Assembly (NCBI GenBank): GCA_029339505.1
Contig: JAQISU010000169.1
Location: 4,270,001-4,334,000 of the forward strand
From: Unio delphinus
Lineage: Eukaryota; Mollusca; Bivalvia; Unionida; Unionidae
Length of the DNA: 64,000 nucleotides
Direction: 5' to 3'
The notes under the pieces were generated by a model. The model was not told the origin of the DNA and ran no database searches. It was given only the letters and a program-made list of their open reading frames with translations. Position numbers and translations under genes: made by a program. How positions within the stretch are numbered: position 1 is the stretch's first letter; every line of letters starts with the position of its first letter. Shown one piece after another: positions 38,999 to 52,554 of this stretch.

Positions 38999-40114
38999 TT
39001 AAATGGGTCTGATGGACATCTGGGCTGCCAACACCAGACCTATTAGATTCAAGGTTTGCCTCTGTGAAGCCAAATCTCTGAGATAAAAACTGGAGAAGGT
39101 TGACTTTGCATGCCAGCCAACAGCTTCTATTATATCTCGAATCAAAGCATTGTGTTTGAATGCATGGCTCACCAAGATTGCTCTAATTTCATGAGCTGTA
39201 ATCTGCATGAGGTGACTTTGGTCTTGTGAGACCTCAGAGTACGCTGAGCGTATAACCCACTTCAGCCATGAAGCAAGAGCTGGAGGGGTGATATCCCTTT
39301 TCCCAGCTTTCACTGGAAGAAAGAGGCGCTTGCGTGTGTCCGGACTTGCCTATGGGCGTTTTAAATTGTGCTTTAGTGCACGAATAGGATCTTGCATGGC
39401 TGCTGCTCTTGACTTATCTATGGAAGAGAGCGAGCAAATGATGACTCTTTGATTGCCAATGGATGGTAACCTATTTTTGGCTACGATATCTGGTTGCATC
39501 AAGAGAACCACCAAACCATCTGATTTGAAATGAATAAAGTTCAGGTCACTGTAAAGGGCATGTAACTCGCTCACCCTGCATGCTGAAGCTAAGGCTATCA
39601 AGAAACATGATTTGTATGATAGTAGCTTTAACAAAGTGTGGGCTATAGGCTCAAATTAGTCTGAATTGAGCCATGTGAAAACCCAGGACTGATACCATTT
39701 TGGAGACAGGGTAAGGGTTTTTGGTAGATTGAAATCAAAATTGGCTAAAAGATCTGACAGATCTTTGTCATGCCCTATATCACATCTACCATGATGGTAG
39801 AATGTGTCTGATATCATAGAGTGGTAGCCTTTGATAGTAATTGGAGCCAACTGTTTCTCCTCGAAAAGCAAGAGAAAAAAAAAGTCGGCCATTTGAGGGA
39901 TTGAGACGCTCAAAGGGATGATGTTATTGATATGGCACCAGTCCCTAAAAACATGCCACTTTCCCTCGTAAGCCTTCAGAGTGGAGGGCCTTCTTGCTCT
40001 CGAGATTCTCTCTACAATCCAAGGTTTAATATGTTTGTCTCGCAAGGCTGTCCGGGCAAGAGCTAAGCATGAAGAATTAGACGTTCCAGGCAGGGGTGGA
40101 ACACCTGTGTCCAC
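38999..40114 (-). pseudogene. DIRS tyrosine recombinase, broken
   Basis: The N-terminal part (39656-40114) has the SAM-like core-binding features (RRPSTLKAYEGKWHVFRDWC). The catalytic part follows in 39350-39634 (ACRVSELHAL, first catalytic Arg) and 38999-39313 (ITAHEIRAI, AVGWHAKSTFSSFYLRDL, with the His-x-x-Arg box and Tyr nucleophile). In-frame stops and frame changes separate the three pieces, so it is not functional. Confidence 0.85.
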
Positions 40115-40556
40115 GGTTGCTTGAGAAGATTTGGGCTGGCTGGAATCTTCCTGGGTTTATCTATCCCTAGATCGAGTAGATCGGTGACCCAGGAGTTGTT
40201 CCATCTGAGAGGTGCAATCAGAATCCTGACAGTTCTGACCCCTTAACCTCTGGATTAAGTTTTGGTACCAAGACTGTGGGAGGGTAGGCGAATGCCTACA
40301 ACCCCTCCCAGCTGACTGACAGAGCGTCCAGGGCTCAAACTTCTGAGTCTGGAACCGGAGAGAAGAAAGTGGTCAACTTGCGATTCCACCTTGTCGCAAA
40401 AAGATCGATCGCCCCCAAAGTGTGCAGATCCGAAGAAAGACAGATTAATGGAGAGACCATTCTGTGTGAATGACTCGACCTTTCCTGGATAGAGTGTCGG
40501 TCAAGACATTGAGTCTGCCTGGAATGTGTCTGATTTGTATGTTGATGTGGAGGTTG

Positions 40557-41740
40557 TCACATCAACGTAGAAACTGCCATATCATAATGCACAGATCTGG
40601 TGATTTGGTGCCCACTTGTTTGAGGAGGTAAGTCACCACCACAGAGTTGTCTGACATAATGAGGACAGTTTTGCCTGAGAGTTGATCCTTCCAGAAATGA
40701 AAGGCATTGATGACAGCCTTCATTTCTAAAAGGTTGATGTGGAGAGGCCTCTTCCCTGGCTCCCAAGTGCCGCTGACTGTAGCAAAGTCTGACAATAGAT
40801 GGGCCTCCAACTGTAGGTACTGGCATCGGAACAGACAGTTATCTCCGCTTGGGACATCTCCAGAGGAATCCCCTTGGACAGCCAACTGGGATTGTGCCAC
40901 TGAATCAGGAATGATTGTATCTCGGGCGTGATCATTATTGTTTGATTGAGAGGACTTTAAAAAGGGTACCATTGTGCTAGTAACGTCATTTGTAAGGGGC
41001 GCATATAAATATGGCCAAGTGGGATCAAGTCCGCTGCCGCATTGAATAATCCAAAGAGTTGCAAGAACTCTCTCGCTGAAATCGACATCCTGTTGGAAAC
41101 AGACTCGATGAGTTTGACAAACCTGATTAAGCAAACGCGAGGAATTCAGATCGGTGAGAAACTCCATACCCAGATGGACAAAATGCTGGGATGGACAGAG
41201 ATCGGACCTTTTCCAGTTCACGAGAAAGCCTAGATGATCTAAAAGTGATAGAAGATCATTTCTGCCTTTGAGCAGAATAGAACTTACCAGATGTTTCTGG
41301 AGGATGTTGTCCAAGTACACTGCCATCCCTGTAGATGAAGTCGAGCGGAACAGGGTGATGACGCAATCCATAAAATTGGTAAAAGCCCAAGGGCTTATGT
41401 TGAGGCCAAAGGGTAGGACCTGGAACTAATAAAACACGTCGCGGTAAGCAAATCTGAGAAATTTCTGTGACGCGGGGTGGATAGGGACGTGAAAATATGC
41501 GTCTGCCATATCTAGATTGATGGCATACTCAACCCGTTGGATGGAAAGACAGATTGATCTCGTCGTCTCCATCTTGAATTTCGGTGATAAAATGTATTGG
41601 TTTCCGCCTCAACTTGCCGTTCTGAATAAGAAACAGCCTGGAATAAAACCCTGGCGATTTTTTAAATTTTTATTTTTATACAACCTCCACCGCCCGTTTT
41701 TCTATGAGCGACCATATCTCCTGTTGTAGAAAGGCATCCT
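40557..41740 (-). pseudogene. DIRS reverse transcriptase-RNase H, broken
   Basis: The segment 40562-41371 contains an RT piece with a degenerate AVYLDNIL catalytic box (Asn for the second Asp) and LGFLVNWKRSDL, followed by an RNase H part with LLEMKAVINAFHFW and LIMSDNSVVVTYL. The upstream RT part to about 41.7 kb is in other frames with stops. Confidence 0.8.
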
Positions 41741-42619
41741 TCTATCGATCTGATGGTATATCTGTAAAGATGGGAGAGGAGGACAGGGGAGGGGTTGAAT
41801 AAATGAAATCCGTAGCCCCTCCAAAATGACCTGGATCACCCAATCGTCCTGAGGAAATAAAGTGGTCCAGTGGTCCTGAAATTGCAGTAGGCGACCGTGG
41901 TAGGTCAACGTTTAGAGTTAGGAGGCTTGAAGGTGGAGAAACCTGGTATCTTGATGCCTCTGTATGGTTGCTTCCTAGCTTGATTAGACTTGTCTCCTTG
42001 CATTGGGTTGGGATCTATACTGCACAGGCTGATTGTTTCGAAACGCCTGCGAGGGTTGGGTGGCGAGTTGGAGGGGCAGTTCCTGAACTGCCTGCCTCCC
42101 AACTTCTTCAATTTTTCCTCTAAAGATTAAAGGTGACCTAAACAGAGTCATCCGTTAAGCCAGAGTATGATGGGGCTTGAGAAACGTAGACCTCAGACAA
42201 GCGTCACGTCGTATCAGGTCTAAGTTGGCAGAAGCAGTCAACGCATTGACCATGGAATGGTGAGCTGCCCTGTTAATAACTCTAGCAATCCAGCCTGTCG
42301 CTTACCAAGAGTGGTCATTGTCGGATTTTTCTGTGTGGCGGAAAATGGCTAATGAAGCCAAATCTAACACTGAAGATGTAGCGACTACGTTTCACACTAG
42401 CTTTGACATGGCATGAAACACATTTTGTCCACTTTATAAAACAGTGGAGCGGACATGTGAACTGCTGACATATTTTTGTCCCGGGCCGGGAGATCAGTAC
42501 TGAAGGCATCTGAGTGAGTTTTGTACCAGTGACACGAGAACGTCACTGGTACATGGCTTTCTGAAAAGAACGCCTTAGCATTCCCCAGATCACCTATTTA
42601 TCCTGACAGATGATCATTG

Positions 42620-42680
<61 letters not shown>

Positions 42681-43527
42681 TATATATATAATTTTTCCTG
42701 CTGGGGAAGGAGCCAGAAGGACGGTGTCTATTCTTCCTCGTCAACTTTGTAGTCTTGTATGGCGGTAGGAGGTGGAGGGTATTCTGAAGTTGCCAACATC
42801 CTATAAATTTCTTCCACTGATGCCTTGAAGCTAAACTCAGTCCGTTCCATGGTTGGATCTGTGTACAGCTGATTTGCAGGAGTGTGCCGAGTCGTGTTCT
42901 GGTACAGCTTGCATCTCTGGATAGAGCATACCAGGTGGAATAGATGACGCAATTCTGTCATCCTTGACAATTTCACTAACTCTCCCTTCTGGAGAAGCTG
43001 TGAACATATGGACGGCTGGCACTGCCGGCTGGTTTGTCTAGCATGTGGTCAGCCAGAATGTTGGCGACAGTCCAGCTATCACCCGTACCAGCCGCTTGAA
43101 TGGCCTGGCTGGATAGACAGATTTCTCACAAAAATCTCCGTTATAGTATTGGTATGTTGCCGGCGGTACAGCTTGATGGACGGATTTGTCACTAAAATCC
43201 CGGTAAAACATAGCTGGTTGGACCGTTTTAGCAATAAGGTCCCCATCCTGGAACGGCTGGTGACGTCGGGGTTGTATAATGAAAAAGATCCGTGGATCTG
43301 GTAAAAACCTCATGCATCCTGACTGACAGGCCCGAAGGCCATGTTCGGACATGCGGGGGTCTTACACCCACTGGGCAGCCTAAAATTGGGGGAACACTCC
43401 CCCAAAGAGGTAATATCTGGCCTAATGTCAATAGCTGCATCGTCGTTTCCTGGACAAAAACGATGTATCTGTTCAAAGGTGGACTGTTGTACCAAGTCAT
43501 CATTATTTTCCTAAATTGTCGCTAATG
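41741..43527 (-). pseudogene. Decayed DIRS interior
   Basis: GC-richer transposon DNA with short ORFs on both strands and no intact domain. It contains a (TA)n tract at 42625-42691. It presumably spans the end of gag and the start of pol. Confidence 0.5.
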
Positions 43528-43845
43528 TTACTGTGACTGATGTTTGCAGACGATGAACTTTAGGTTGTGGGGGGACCCAACATCCCTCACAAGACTTGCA
43601 ATGGTGACTGACTTCAGATGTATACTGTGGACAGCAATGCTATCTGTCTTCGACTTATTCCATCGATCTCTCCCTTTTGCTGCCTTCTGGACTACATCAG
43701 CCCACATTGGCTCTGTCCACGTATTACACACGCTACATGGTATAGATGATGTACACTTGGTACATACAATAAAAGAGTCATAGTTGTCTTCTTTTACTTT
43801 GAACTTTGTGTGCATTTGGTTGACATTTCTACTGAAACGACACAA
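43528..43845 (-). pseudogene. DIRS gag-like zinc protein, N-terminal part
   Basis: A 105-codon frame with paired cysteines (VCTKCTSSIPCSVC) followed by a WADVVQKAAKGR segment, in the place expected for DIRS ORF1. It is cut off from the rest of the element by stops. Confidence 0.55.
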
Positions 43846-44728
43846 GAAGATAAAACAAAGTACAAATTAGCAATTCAGCATGTTATTAATTCGCTAATAC
43901 CACAACCATTACTAACGGAGTAAGCAAAATTATTCAGTGTCATGTTAACTCGTTAATGACAACACGAGTACAGCGTTAGCGTGTTGTAACATGGTCGTCA
44001 ATAGACAAAGTCCGTAAAAGGTGATAAAGTCACTCAAATTTTGAAAAAATTGTACAAATAATGTATACAACCTGTAAAAGAATGATTGTCCATCACAATA
44101 ATTCCAAATTTAACTTTGGATGGTCCGATTTAACACTAAGATGGCTTGGATTGTTTGGAGGTGTAATGTATGTTGATAACAGTACAAGTGAAGCTTAAAA
44201 ACTAGCAGCACCTGGTGGTGGCAAGGGGAGGTAAGGGGCAAGAGTTATTGCCCTTTGTCTATATGAATTAGAAAATACAATTTTCGTCTTTTATTTGGGC
44301 TGGATTTGAGAGGTAGCAGGCTTATATCCTCCTAACGTTAATGTGATCGGGGAACGTATTTGAAGGAGAAATTGTTAAGTTTATGAAGCTTAAAAACTCC
44401 CGAAAATGATAACAAACGTTTTACACACTATTTCTTGTACTTAAAATTTAAAAAATGTCTTGGTACGAGAAAATACATGTACATATATTTAAAATTTCAG
44501 GGACCACGCCACGATCATATTTTATTCAAATTCATATGTCATCTCTTCACCATACGTGATCTGTTCCAGAAAACGACAATAAATTCTTAATATATTATTT
44601 CACGTACTTTGAAAAAGATAAAAAAAAATCATGTGCTAATAAATATACAAAATTTCAGGAGCCACACCGCAAGTGCATTATATCCGAATCCATGTTAACA
44701 TAGGGCGCGTTATAGTGGGGTTCCACTG

Positions 44729-46538
44729 TATATTAAAAAAACCTTATTCAAGAACTGATAATATTGTTAGAAAATTCATGTATCAGTCACATCCCTGTCC
44801 TCATTTGATCTATATTCCATTGCCAACCAACTCGTGTCACTAAACATTTAACCATGATATTCAATAACACCACTAGCATGTGGTTGTATAGTTGTAACTT
44901 ACATGCAACATGTACATGTATTTTAATCATTACAAGATATCCCACCATCAATAACCAGATAACAAGTTTCAAAAGATTGGATATCAGTTTACATTTTACA
45001 CAGCTGCTGTTAGCCATCATAAGCAAAACGTTCATTTTTCCTACAATAAAAACCTTTCACAGCACAATAAAAGCACTCCATTCACTAAAAACAGGTATCC
45101 AGTTACTCGGGTACCTGTTTGTTATTGTTATTGTATGGTTTAACACCTTTTAGCAGCACAAGACAGGCTATACATTTTGGCCAGTATTAATGGTGGAGGA
45201 AGAACCTACACCAGGTACATGCCTGTAAGAACCCAGGTAATAACATGAGCCATAGGACACCCGTTTACCATTTAAAGTTTCATGCCAATACATGTAAAGA
45301 TAGCATTGTTTTCAAGTTGGACTGAGCTGCAAATACATGTACACTGCCAAGCAAAGGTCTTCCTGATCCTGTAAAATAATTAACATGAATCCCTTTTTTC
45401 ACCTGGTGAAAAACTCTTTTATTGAGCCTCTAGTGTGATACAGTGGCAAGTAATAGAGGCTGGTTATTTGATCCTGCCACACAACTGAAATATTTTCAGT
45501 TGCATCCTTGATTAAATTTCACAAACTGTATGATTAAAGTGTTACTTTCAAAGCTCAAATTCAGCCTCTAATTAAGCATCCACATATGAAAGCAATGTCA
45601 AGGAAAGGGAGTCTGATGATATTTATAATGATTAGACCATGACAATTACTAGACAATAAAGGAGGATTTCAGAACTTTAACAGATCATGAGGATTAATTC
45701 TTGGACTTTGTAATAGTTGACACTAGGTAGTGATATTAATAGGATACTGTGAATTATTTAAAAAAAATGTTTACATAACTTCAGGTTTGTACACAATTAA
45801 TTTACCTTTGATCAGATACCCAGGTAACTAATTGCTAAAATCGACGGGTACCCAGTAGAAGTTTTCTATAATGTTGACATCTTTACCATTCACTTGGGAA
45901 AATGTAACAATTATCAATTTGTAGTTGGCTTGCTTTGATGAATGATGCCATGTGTTACTGAAATTGCCATGAAAAGTCAGCTATGATAATGGTAACATCA
46001 AACAACTGTAGAATAAAGAATGGGTCACAACTGGCAGCTTGTCGAGATAAACAGAAAACTAGCAGTCAAGAGTTGCTACTTTTGCAAGACATTTTTCTTC
46101 AATATTATTTTCTGCTTCCATGAAAATGAGTGTAACTTGCCATTTTGGTCTCATTTTCATTGCCACAGCATAATTTAGGAGTCCCTCAAAGAGACTGTCA
46201 CAATTGGCTGAAAAGAATTTCCAGGAATTAAATTTAAGATCATTTCTTTGTCTTAAGTGTTGAAACCATTTCTGAAATAATTATATTCTTGACTGACAAT
46301 ATTGTCAAATTAATAAATGTGGCAGCAGCCATACCTGATGCAGGAATGGCATTTGTATTCAAGACCAACTAGACCAACTAGATACTGTTTGCATATTTTT
46401 CTTAAAACAAGGGGAAAACCCTTCCAGCATGTTTCTAGCAGATTTCAACTTGGTAGCACATGCATTATGTTAGCTGTAATGGAAGGTTACCCACAGAGAG
46501 CAGTATGCTATTAAAACAGACATGGGCACACAACTCAC
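44729..46538. other. Host intron with a SINE fragment
   Basis: Mostly AT-rich non-coding DNA. A truncated SINE A copy lies at 45128-45215 (ACAGGCTATACATTTTGGCC, GGTGGAGGAAGAACC). No exon was found before 46539. Confidence 0.5.
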
Positions 46539-46681
46539 CTAAATCTTGGGTTGACATCATTAAGAACCAGCTCTAGGGCACTCAGTATTGATGGAGCTAA
46601 AATCTGAACCCCAGCTAAATCAACCCTCAGTAGGTCACAGGAATTAAACAAGATGTTGGATAAAACTTGTCCACTTATGTT
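46539..46681 (-). CDS. RALGAPB: RALGAPB exon (143 nt)
   Basis: Acceptor CTGCATTTCAG and donor TTTAG-GTGAG. It encodes NISGQVLSNILFNSCDLLRV and DLAGVQILAPSILSALELVL, matching the helical block of RALGAPB before the ELRRSS-type segment. It starts in phase 0 and ends in phase 2. Confidence 0.9.
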
Positions 46682-48000
46682 CTGAAATGCAGGAACAGAC
46701 GAGTCATATTTTGATACAATTTCCAAAAATACTGCATGCATCAGGCATCTGTACCAAGACCCAATAATTTAATTCTGCACATGATAATGTAACATTCTTT
46801 CATAGTGAAAGATTTTTTAAAAAAAACAAACTTTTTCTTGCAGTGGTGCTTATTGTTATATTTATATTTAATCTGTATTGTGTGTTTGGCTTTTGTCCAT
46901 GAATAAAGGTTATGTATATTTAATTTGTATGATGTGTTTGACCTTTGTCAATAATTGAAGGTAGGAGTTTGAGCCTTTATGACTGTCATTTTTTGTTTGT
47001 AAACAACATATTATATAGCTAATAACAGTCTATGATTGTATATTATATATTATATATTATACATTATATATTATATATTAAGATTATTATTATTATTATT
47101 TCTGTGTAAACATGTTATTTTGGTTTTGAGTTCTATATATACTGCTTGCACATCAACACTATTCCAGGCAACTGGAACAGCACTTCTAAGATTGGAATTC
47201 ATTCACAACACTACTGGAACTCATTCAGAAATACTCTGTACTTCTGGACTTGTGAAATAAGTTTTAAGCCTATTTGGGATTTAATTTACAATACTGTAAG
47301 TTTTTTTTTAACTTTTTTTTTTTATATTCTAAGGAAATAAGTTATTTGTTCAATTTTACAAAACTTGTAGGTTTTTGCTATTTTTTTGTTACTTAGCAGA
47401 AGACTGACGAGTAGTAACACATACATCCATAGTCTCTGAAGACTATTTTATCAATGATATATTTTGCTTCTTAAATACCATTATTGCAAACTAATCCTAC
47501 TCATGATCAGGAAGTTTCTATATGATTTGCATTCTCTAACTTATTTCCACACAAGGTGTGGAAAAAGCATCATTTTACTTTTATCATCCTTTTCTGATCA
47601 AGAAATGAAAGTAATACAGACAATATGATATTAATGAACTTTTTTAAAAAATTTTGATCTTGTCTATGGTCTAGTGCCTGTAATATTGACATTAAGGTAT
47701 GCAACAAAATATGGCTTTTATTCATCTGTTTCAAATCAATCAAAGTTTTTGAAGTGGAAGAGACTTGCCAAAATGCCAAATCAAAATTATATCTGAAAAA
47801 CAAAACCGCAAATGCTTATATACTTACCCTTTATACTGAAATAAAATGCACAGTGAAGCAATTATGTTGGTTCTGTCAAGTGTCCATTAGGTAACTCATT
47901 CAATCTCTAGCACATTTTACATTAGTCTTAAATCATTCAAACTTTAATGATTGATGTGTTCTGTTTGTGGATTGTGTATACAGAATACTTTTTTAAATAC
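46682..48000. other. Host intron, nothing recognised
   Basis: AT-rich non-coding DNA with a TATATTATATAT-rich stretch near 47040 and T-rich runs. No transposon ORF. Confidence 0.4.
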
Positions 48001-48233
48001 CTGTTCATCACTCTGCAGTCCATAATATAGGGCAATGTAGAATCGTGAGTAGTAGACTGGTAGTATTTTCTCTCCAGTTTTATGGGCACAAAAGATTCGA
48101 CACAGTATCCCACAAGCCTCTGCTCTTCCTGCCTCGCATGTGTTGTCAGCTTTAAGATTCCGTTCAGTCTGAATGTCGTGAAGTGATGCGGGGCGGGAAT
48201 CTGTCATGGAAGTTGAGCGCCTGTGAGACTTGG
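48001..48233 (-). CDS. RALGAPB: RALGAPB exon (233 nt)
   Basis: Acceptor TTTTTCCAG and donor CAG-GTATTT. It encodes a Ser/Arg-rich start, then [20 protein letters not shown] and [20 protein letters not shown], near-identical to a signature block of RALGAPB. It starts in phase 1 (completing TCC) and ends in phase 0. Confidence 0.93.
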
Positions 48234-49599
48234 CTGGAAAAGATAATGTGAATTTTTTCTACCTAAACATATGCATTAAATTAACATCTGGTCTGTCTGT
48301 TCCTATTATAACTGAATTTTGTTCTGACTTTTAATCATAAACAAGAAACCTTATGTGTATGTAATTAAACTAGCACTGAAAATAATGTCATGCAATAAAA
48401 AGTTTTCTTCATAATCTGTTATCTACAAATAAACTGGTTCAAAAGTGCTCATGTTATTGTGCACTTTTCGATACAACCAGAGCTGACCATATACACATAT
48501 ATACACCAACTTCCAGGTTTCCAGCAACCATTTTCCAAAAACAGGGATACAGTAAGGCTGCTAATTTTTTAAAAGTTGGGAAAATGTGAACACAAGTGAT
48601 ATTTAAACCAAAAAAATAATCTGAAATATATGTAAGTTACCAAAAAATAAAATCTTTATGTGACTTGGAGTTCATTAATTTAAACAAAAGCATGATCTTA
48701 CTCACACACAGGAAGTCTCTAAAGTATCTTTAAACACCCAGCTCCATTTCACACTGACCAATATACAAATCTGCTAATCTGTGGCCATCCATGCATTGTG
48801 TAAATTGACTTTCAACCAAAAATATCATGGTGAATTAATTTTTTCCTTCCAAATATTTAGAGGGTTAGGCCCACAATTCCTAAAATTGTGCTGTTAATTG
48901 GGTGTGGAATTCATGGATTGGACTTACATCAACTAAAGGTAATACCTCTATTGTAATTAACAGTCACAATCACAAATTTGATCTTATTAAACAATACAGT
49001 TAAACTTATCAGAATAGTTACCATTATATTGATTGATTCTCATAAACAGGAGCTATTATAAGTTTTTCCAGAGTAATGTGCTTCTGCTTGCACCACATGA
49101 AGAACATTCTCTATTTCCCTTTATATGCTTTCAAAGTGGTGAACCTTCTTGCTCAAGCATTTCTGTTCAATGTGTGCACGATACATAAAATTGCTTTTCC
49201 CTGTGGGCTTGCTTGATATGAGCCAGGTGTGCAGGAATAACAATACTGCATTTGTCATTTCTTAAGCAAATGAGAAAAAACCAAATTTTTCAAGGGAATT
49301 TCAACTGCCAAGTTCATAAATTATTTAGTCATGATTACACCACATAAGGGTAGCAATCTGAACCAGATATCTTTCCAATTCCCTTAATTTCTTTAAAACT
49401 TTTGTTGGAGTGTAGACATACACATCCAGACATTTCCAGTTAATAGGCAGAGCATCGAATGTCCATAGTTTCTGAGACTGGAATGAAAGCTGAGTAGCTT
49501 TGTATTGCATGCTGTTGCAAAGAGATCCATGAGTTCATGCCAGTAAGTGTAGATTTGTCTGGATATCGACTGGTGAACATGTTTGTTTTTTGTTTTTGT
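48234..49599. other. Host intron, nothing recognised
   Basis: AT-rich non-coding DNA without supported ORFs. Confidence 0.4.
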
Positions 49600-49842
49600 T
49601 TTTTTTATGGTTTAACGCCATTTTTCAGCAAAATATAGGCTATATATGGTGGCCAGTATTAATGGTGGAGGAAGAACCCAGAAAACCCCCGCAAAGAACC
49701 AACGACCCACGAGAAGCTACTGGCAAGTTTTCTCACATAACTACATTAGCCGAATCTTAGACTTGAACCCACACAGACAGAGGTGAGATGGCAGTGATCC
49801 GGGACAGCGCTTTAGACCACTTGGACACTCTGGGCCATTACT
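49600..49842 (-). mobile_element. tRNA-derived SINE family A, near full copy
   Basis: Read on the minus strand it starts with a tRNA-like box A (CCAAGTGGTCTAAAGCGCTG), continues through GATCACTGCCATCTCACC and GTGGGTTCAAGTCTAAGATT (box B), and ends in GGCGTTAAACC with an A-rich tail. Confidence 0.8.
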
Positions 49843-50650
49843 GGTGAACATACCATCCTCTTTGAAGTGTGTGTGTGTGATTTGTATGTAACTTTAACTA
49901 GTGTTGTTCCGATTATCAATTATAATTGATCATCAGTTGGTTGAGCAAACCAATAAGATAATCAACTGTGAACTCCATAATCAATTGTGTGTAAAGGGAG
50001 ATTACTTTTTAGGTGTATGCAAAGCACAAAACTTAGTAAAACTCCCAGCCACTAAAGTTGACCTGAAATTTAATAATTCCCTTCACAACTACAAATATGA
50101 AACCTTATAATTCATAATTAGGAACATATAGTCATTATTATATGGTCAAGTTGTTAAATCGTTGAGTTAATAAATTTAAACACATTTTGTTGATTTGTTT
50201 CAGTTAAATTGCAACATCTTTTGTAGTACCTGTATTTATAAGCAATGACAAACAAGAAAATCAGAAAATCATGTCCTTCTATACTTTAAATTATAGACAC
50301 ATCACATGTGAACAAAAGAATTTCGTGGATTGTAGCAGTATTTCAGTTACATATGACTGATCAGCCATAAAAAGTTGCGTTCATTTAACAAAGTTGTAGA
50401 ACAAAAGTAACACACTATGTAATATTATTTTGAGGTTAAAGTGTACATGTCATTAAAAGAGATTACTCCTGTACATTTATAAACATACTGAACTCTTGAT
50501 CAAAGATATAACTGTTTAACAAAAATTAAAATTTGCTCTTAGTAACCGATTATAATCGATGATCAGTTGGTTAAGGGGAACCAATTATCGATTATGAATT
50601 TCTGACCGATTCTCATCACTAGCTTTAACATATTTTCAGACATCATTATG

Positions 50651-50912
50651 ATGTCTGCAGGGTGGCAGTTTATAGTGATGTCTAGGACTGGAACATCATG
50701 CTACAGACATGTAGCATTATGTCCCATCTAGTCACATTATCCTGACACCAGGATGACCAATCCAGACACACCTCTTAATGCTGAGCACCTAACAGGGCAG
50801 CTGTTTGTCCTATTTTTATGTCTTTGGTATGACCTGGCCATGGTTTGTACCTGTGACCTCCCACATCCAAGGTGATAATGCTCTAACCACTAGGGCATTG
50901 GATGGTCCCTCT
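50651..50912 (-). mobile_element. tRNA-derived SINE family B
   Basis: On the minus strand it begins with CCCTAGTGGTTAGAGCATTA (box A-like) and GGGAGGTCACAGGTAC (box B-like) and runs to TAAACTGCCACC. It shares CACATTATCCTGACACCAGG and TCTTTGGTATGAC with 58110-58363 and 59570-59742. Confidence 0.7.
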
Positions 50913-51211
50913 TTCCCCTTTGAAGTAAATAATTCTTTAGAGAGAGAGAGAGAGAGAGTAAGTGAGGAGACTGAATTGACCTGAAATGTGGCAGACTTGG
51001 ATGAAGTTGTCTAGAATGCCCTATCCAGACAGGAACTCTTAATGCTGACATCCATTGCAATGCAATGCTGAATCTGCGAGGGAATGTCTGCTGTTAATCA
51101 GGTAAAATTCTCTCACTTGCTGAGATGGGACCAAATGTATTCTACTAAAGGGACTGCATGATCCAGTGTCAAAGCTGCAATTACACTGGGACATGAAAAT
51201 CATTTGTTGTT

Positions 51212-51462
51212 GCTTTTATAATAGGGTTTATCACCATTTTTCAGCACAAGATAGGCTATACAAGGTGACCAGTATAAAAGGCAGAGGAAGAAGCTGGGAA
51301 AACCCCAGAAAGAACCGTGACCCATGATAAGCTACTGGCAAGCTTTCTCACATACCTACATTGGCTGAGCCTGAGACTCGAACTCACACAGACAGAGGTG
51401 AGATGGCAGTGATCTGTAATGGTGAGCTCTTTAAACCACTTGACCACTTGGGGACACAGAAT
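51212..51462 (-). mobile_element. tRNA-derived SINE family A, third copy
   Basis: Same block order as 58625-58878 (AGATAGGCTATACAAGGTGA, GACAGAGGTGAGATGGCAGT, ACCACTTGACCACTTGGGG), about 80-85 percent alike by eye. Confidence 0.75.
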
Positions 51463-52554
51463 CATTTGTAAAGACTTTATAAATAGACTACCCAAGATAA
51501 CAAGATATTTTGGTCCAATGAGGAGATCAAAATTTTCTGTGCTGAGATGTGACTGTTTGAGAGAGTAGAAGACACAGTGAAGATAATTTTCAATATACAT
51601 TTGTAAGAAAGCCAGGCTGTTAACTCAGTACCCAAGTGGATAAAACGTTAAGATGGGACAATATATGATTTTTCCTTTTGTTGACAAGGAATCTGAGGTA
51701 GATCTGAAGCAAAAAAATGGGTTTCCATCTCTTGATCTAGAATATAACCCATATTGTGCTTTCTAACACACCGACTCCATAGTCAGAAGTCACAGGTTTC
51801 TCTAAAGTGTAACATGAATGTCCATATTTACTATGAAAACCTGGAGCTGATGTTCATATTAAAACTGAATGCCCTGAATTGGTATACCATTTTCTTAAAT
51901 GTGAATTCCTTGGAAGACTTGTGGAATGGAATATGGAGCTGTGCATATTGCAAACTTTTCTTGTGAATGCAAAGAGAACTAGTCTCAGCACCAGCACTCC
52001 TAAGCATTGTGCTGGAAGTCTGGAGTAAATTAATGGTGAATATGTTTTGAATAATCACTACCACACATTTTTTGAGTTGCCTATCTCTTGCTGCAGATTG
52101 TTGGCTATGAATGTGTCTCTTAGGAAGACTGTACCAGAAAGTAGCCCTGGATGGTGGAGGGTCATTGAACATGATCTGGAGGTCCGTAAGATGATTTGAA
52201 GGACCAACAACCACTGAAGCAAAGTCCTTCCCACTCGGTGGCAAAGTGTTTTCAATCACTGCAGGGCTTGAAATTAATGCGAATCCACTAAGACAAAGCC
52301 CTCGCCATCAATGATCCACTGGAGAAATAAAAACTTCAGGTTTCTATCATAACAAGTGGTCTTGTGCTGGTGAAATGAAATGAAATAAAATGTGAGTTGA
52401 CATTCACTGTAATGGTTAACTGATCTGTTTATTGTGTACACTTAGTACCTACCAACATCCTGCACATGACAATATACAACAAATGCTCATGGTGCAAATG
52501 AAATTGTGTTAAACCACTCATCCAGTAAATATCATCAAAACAGTCTTCAGGTAC
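51463..52554. other. Host intron, nothing recognised
   Basis: Mixed-composition DNA with short ORFs on both strands (for example 51831-52259 minus) and no recognised domain. Confidence 0.35.

Larger units (their letters stand above)
38397..44380 (-). mobile_element. DIRS-type tyrosine-recombinase retrotransposon
   Basis: Long inverted repeats at 38445-38603 and 44191-44350 share GATCACATTAACGTTAGGA, GACAAAGGGCAATAACTCTT and CTAGTTTTTAAGCT in opposite orientation. The left side also carries an inner copy of the terminal sequence (38716-38756) and a 55-bp inverted repeat (38397-38451/38670-38726), as expected of the DIRS internal complementary region. Read on the minus strand, it holds a gag-like zinc protein, RT-RNase H and tyrosine recombinase, all broken. 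Confidence 0.85.
37794..44728. mobile_element. pogo/Tigger-like DNA transposon remnant, split by a DIRS insertion
   Basis: CAGTGGAACCCGGCTATAAT at 37794 and its near reverse complement (ending GGGGTTCCACTG at 44728) form terminal inverted repeats of the pogo/Tigger type. Both are flanked by TA, the target duplication of that superfamily. The inner flanks share ACACACTATTTCTTGTA-like text. No transposase ORF remains; the interior is mostly the DIRS element. Confidence 0.6.
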
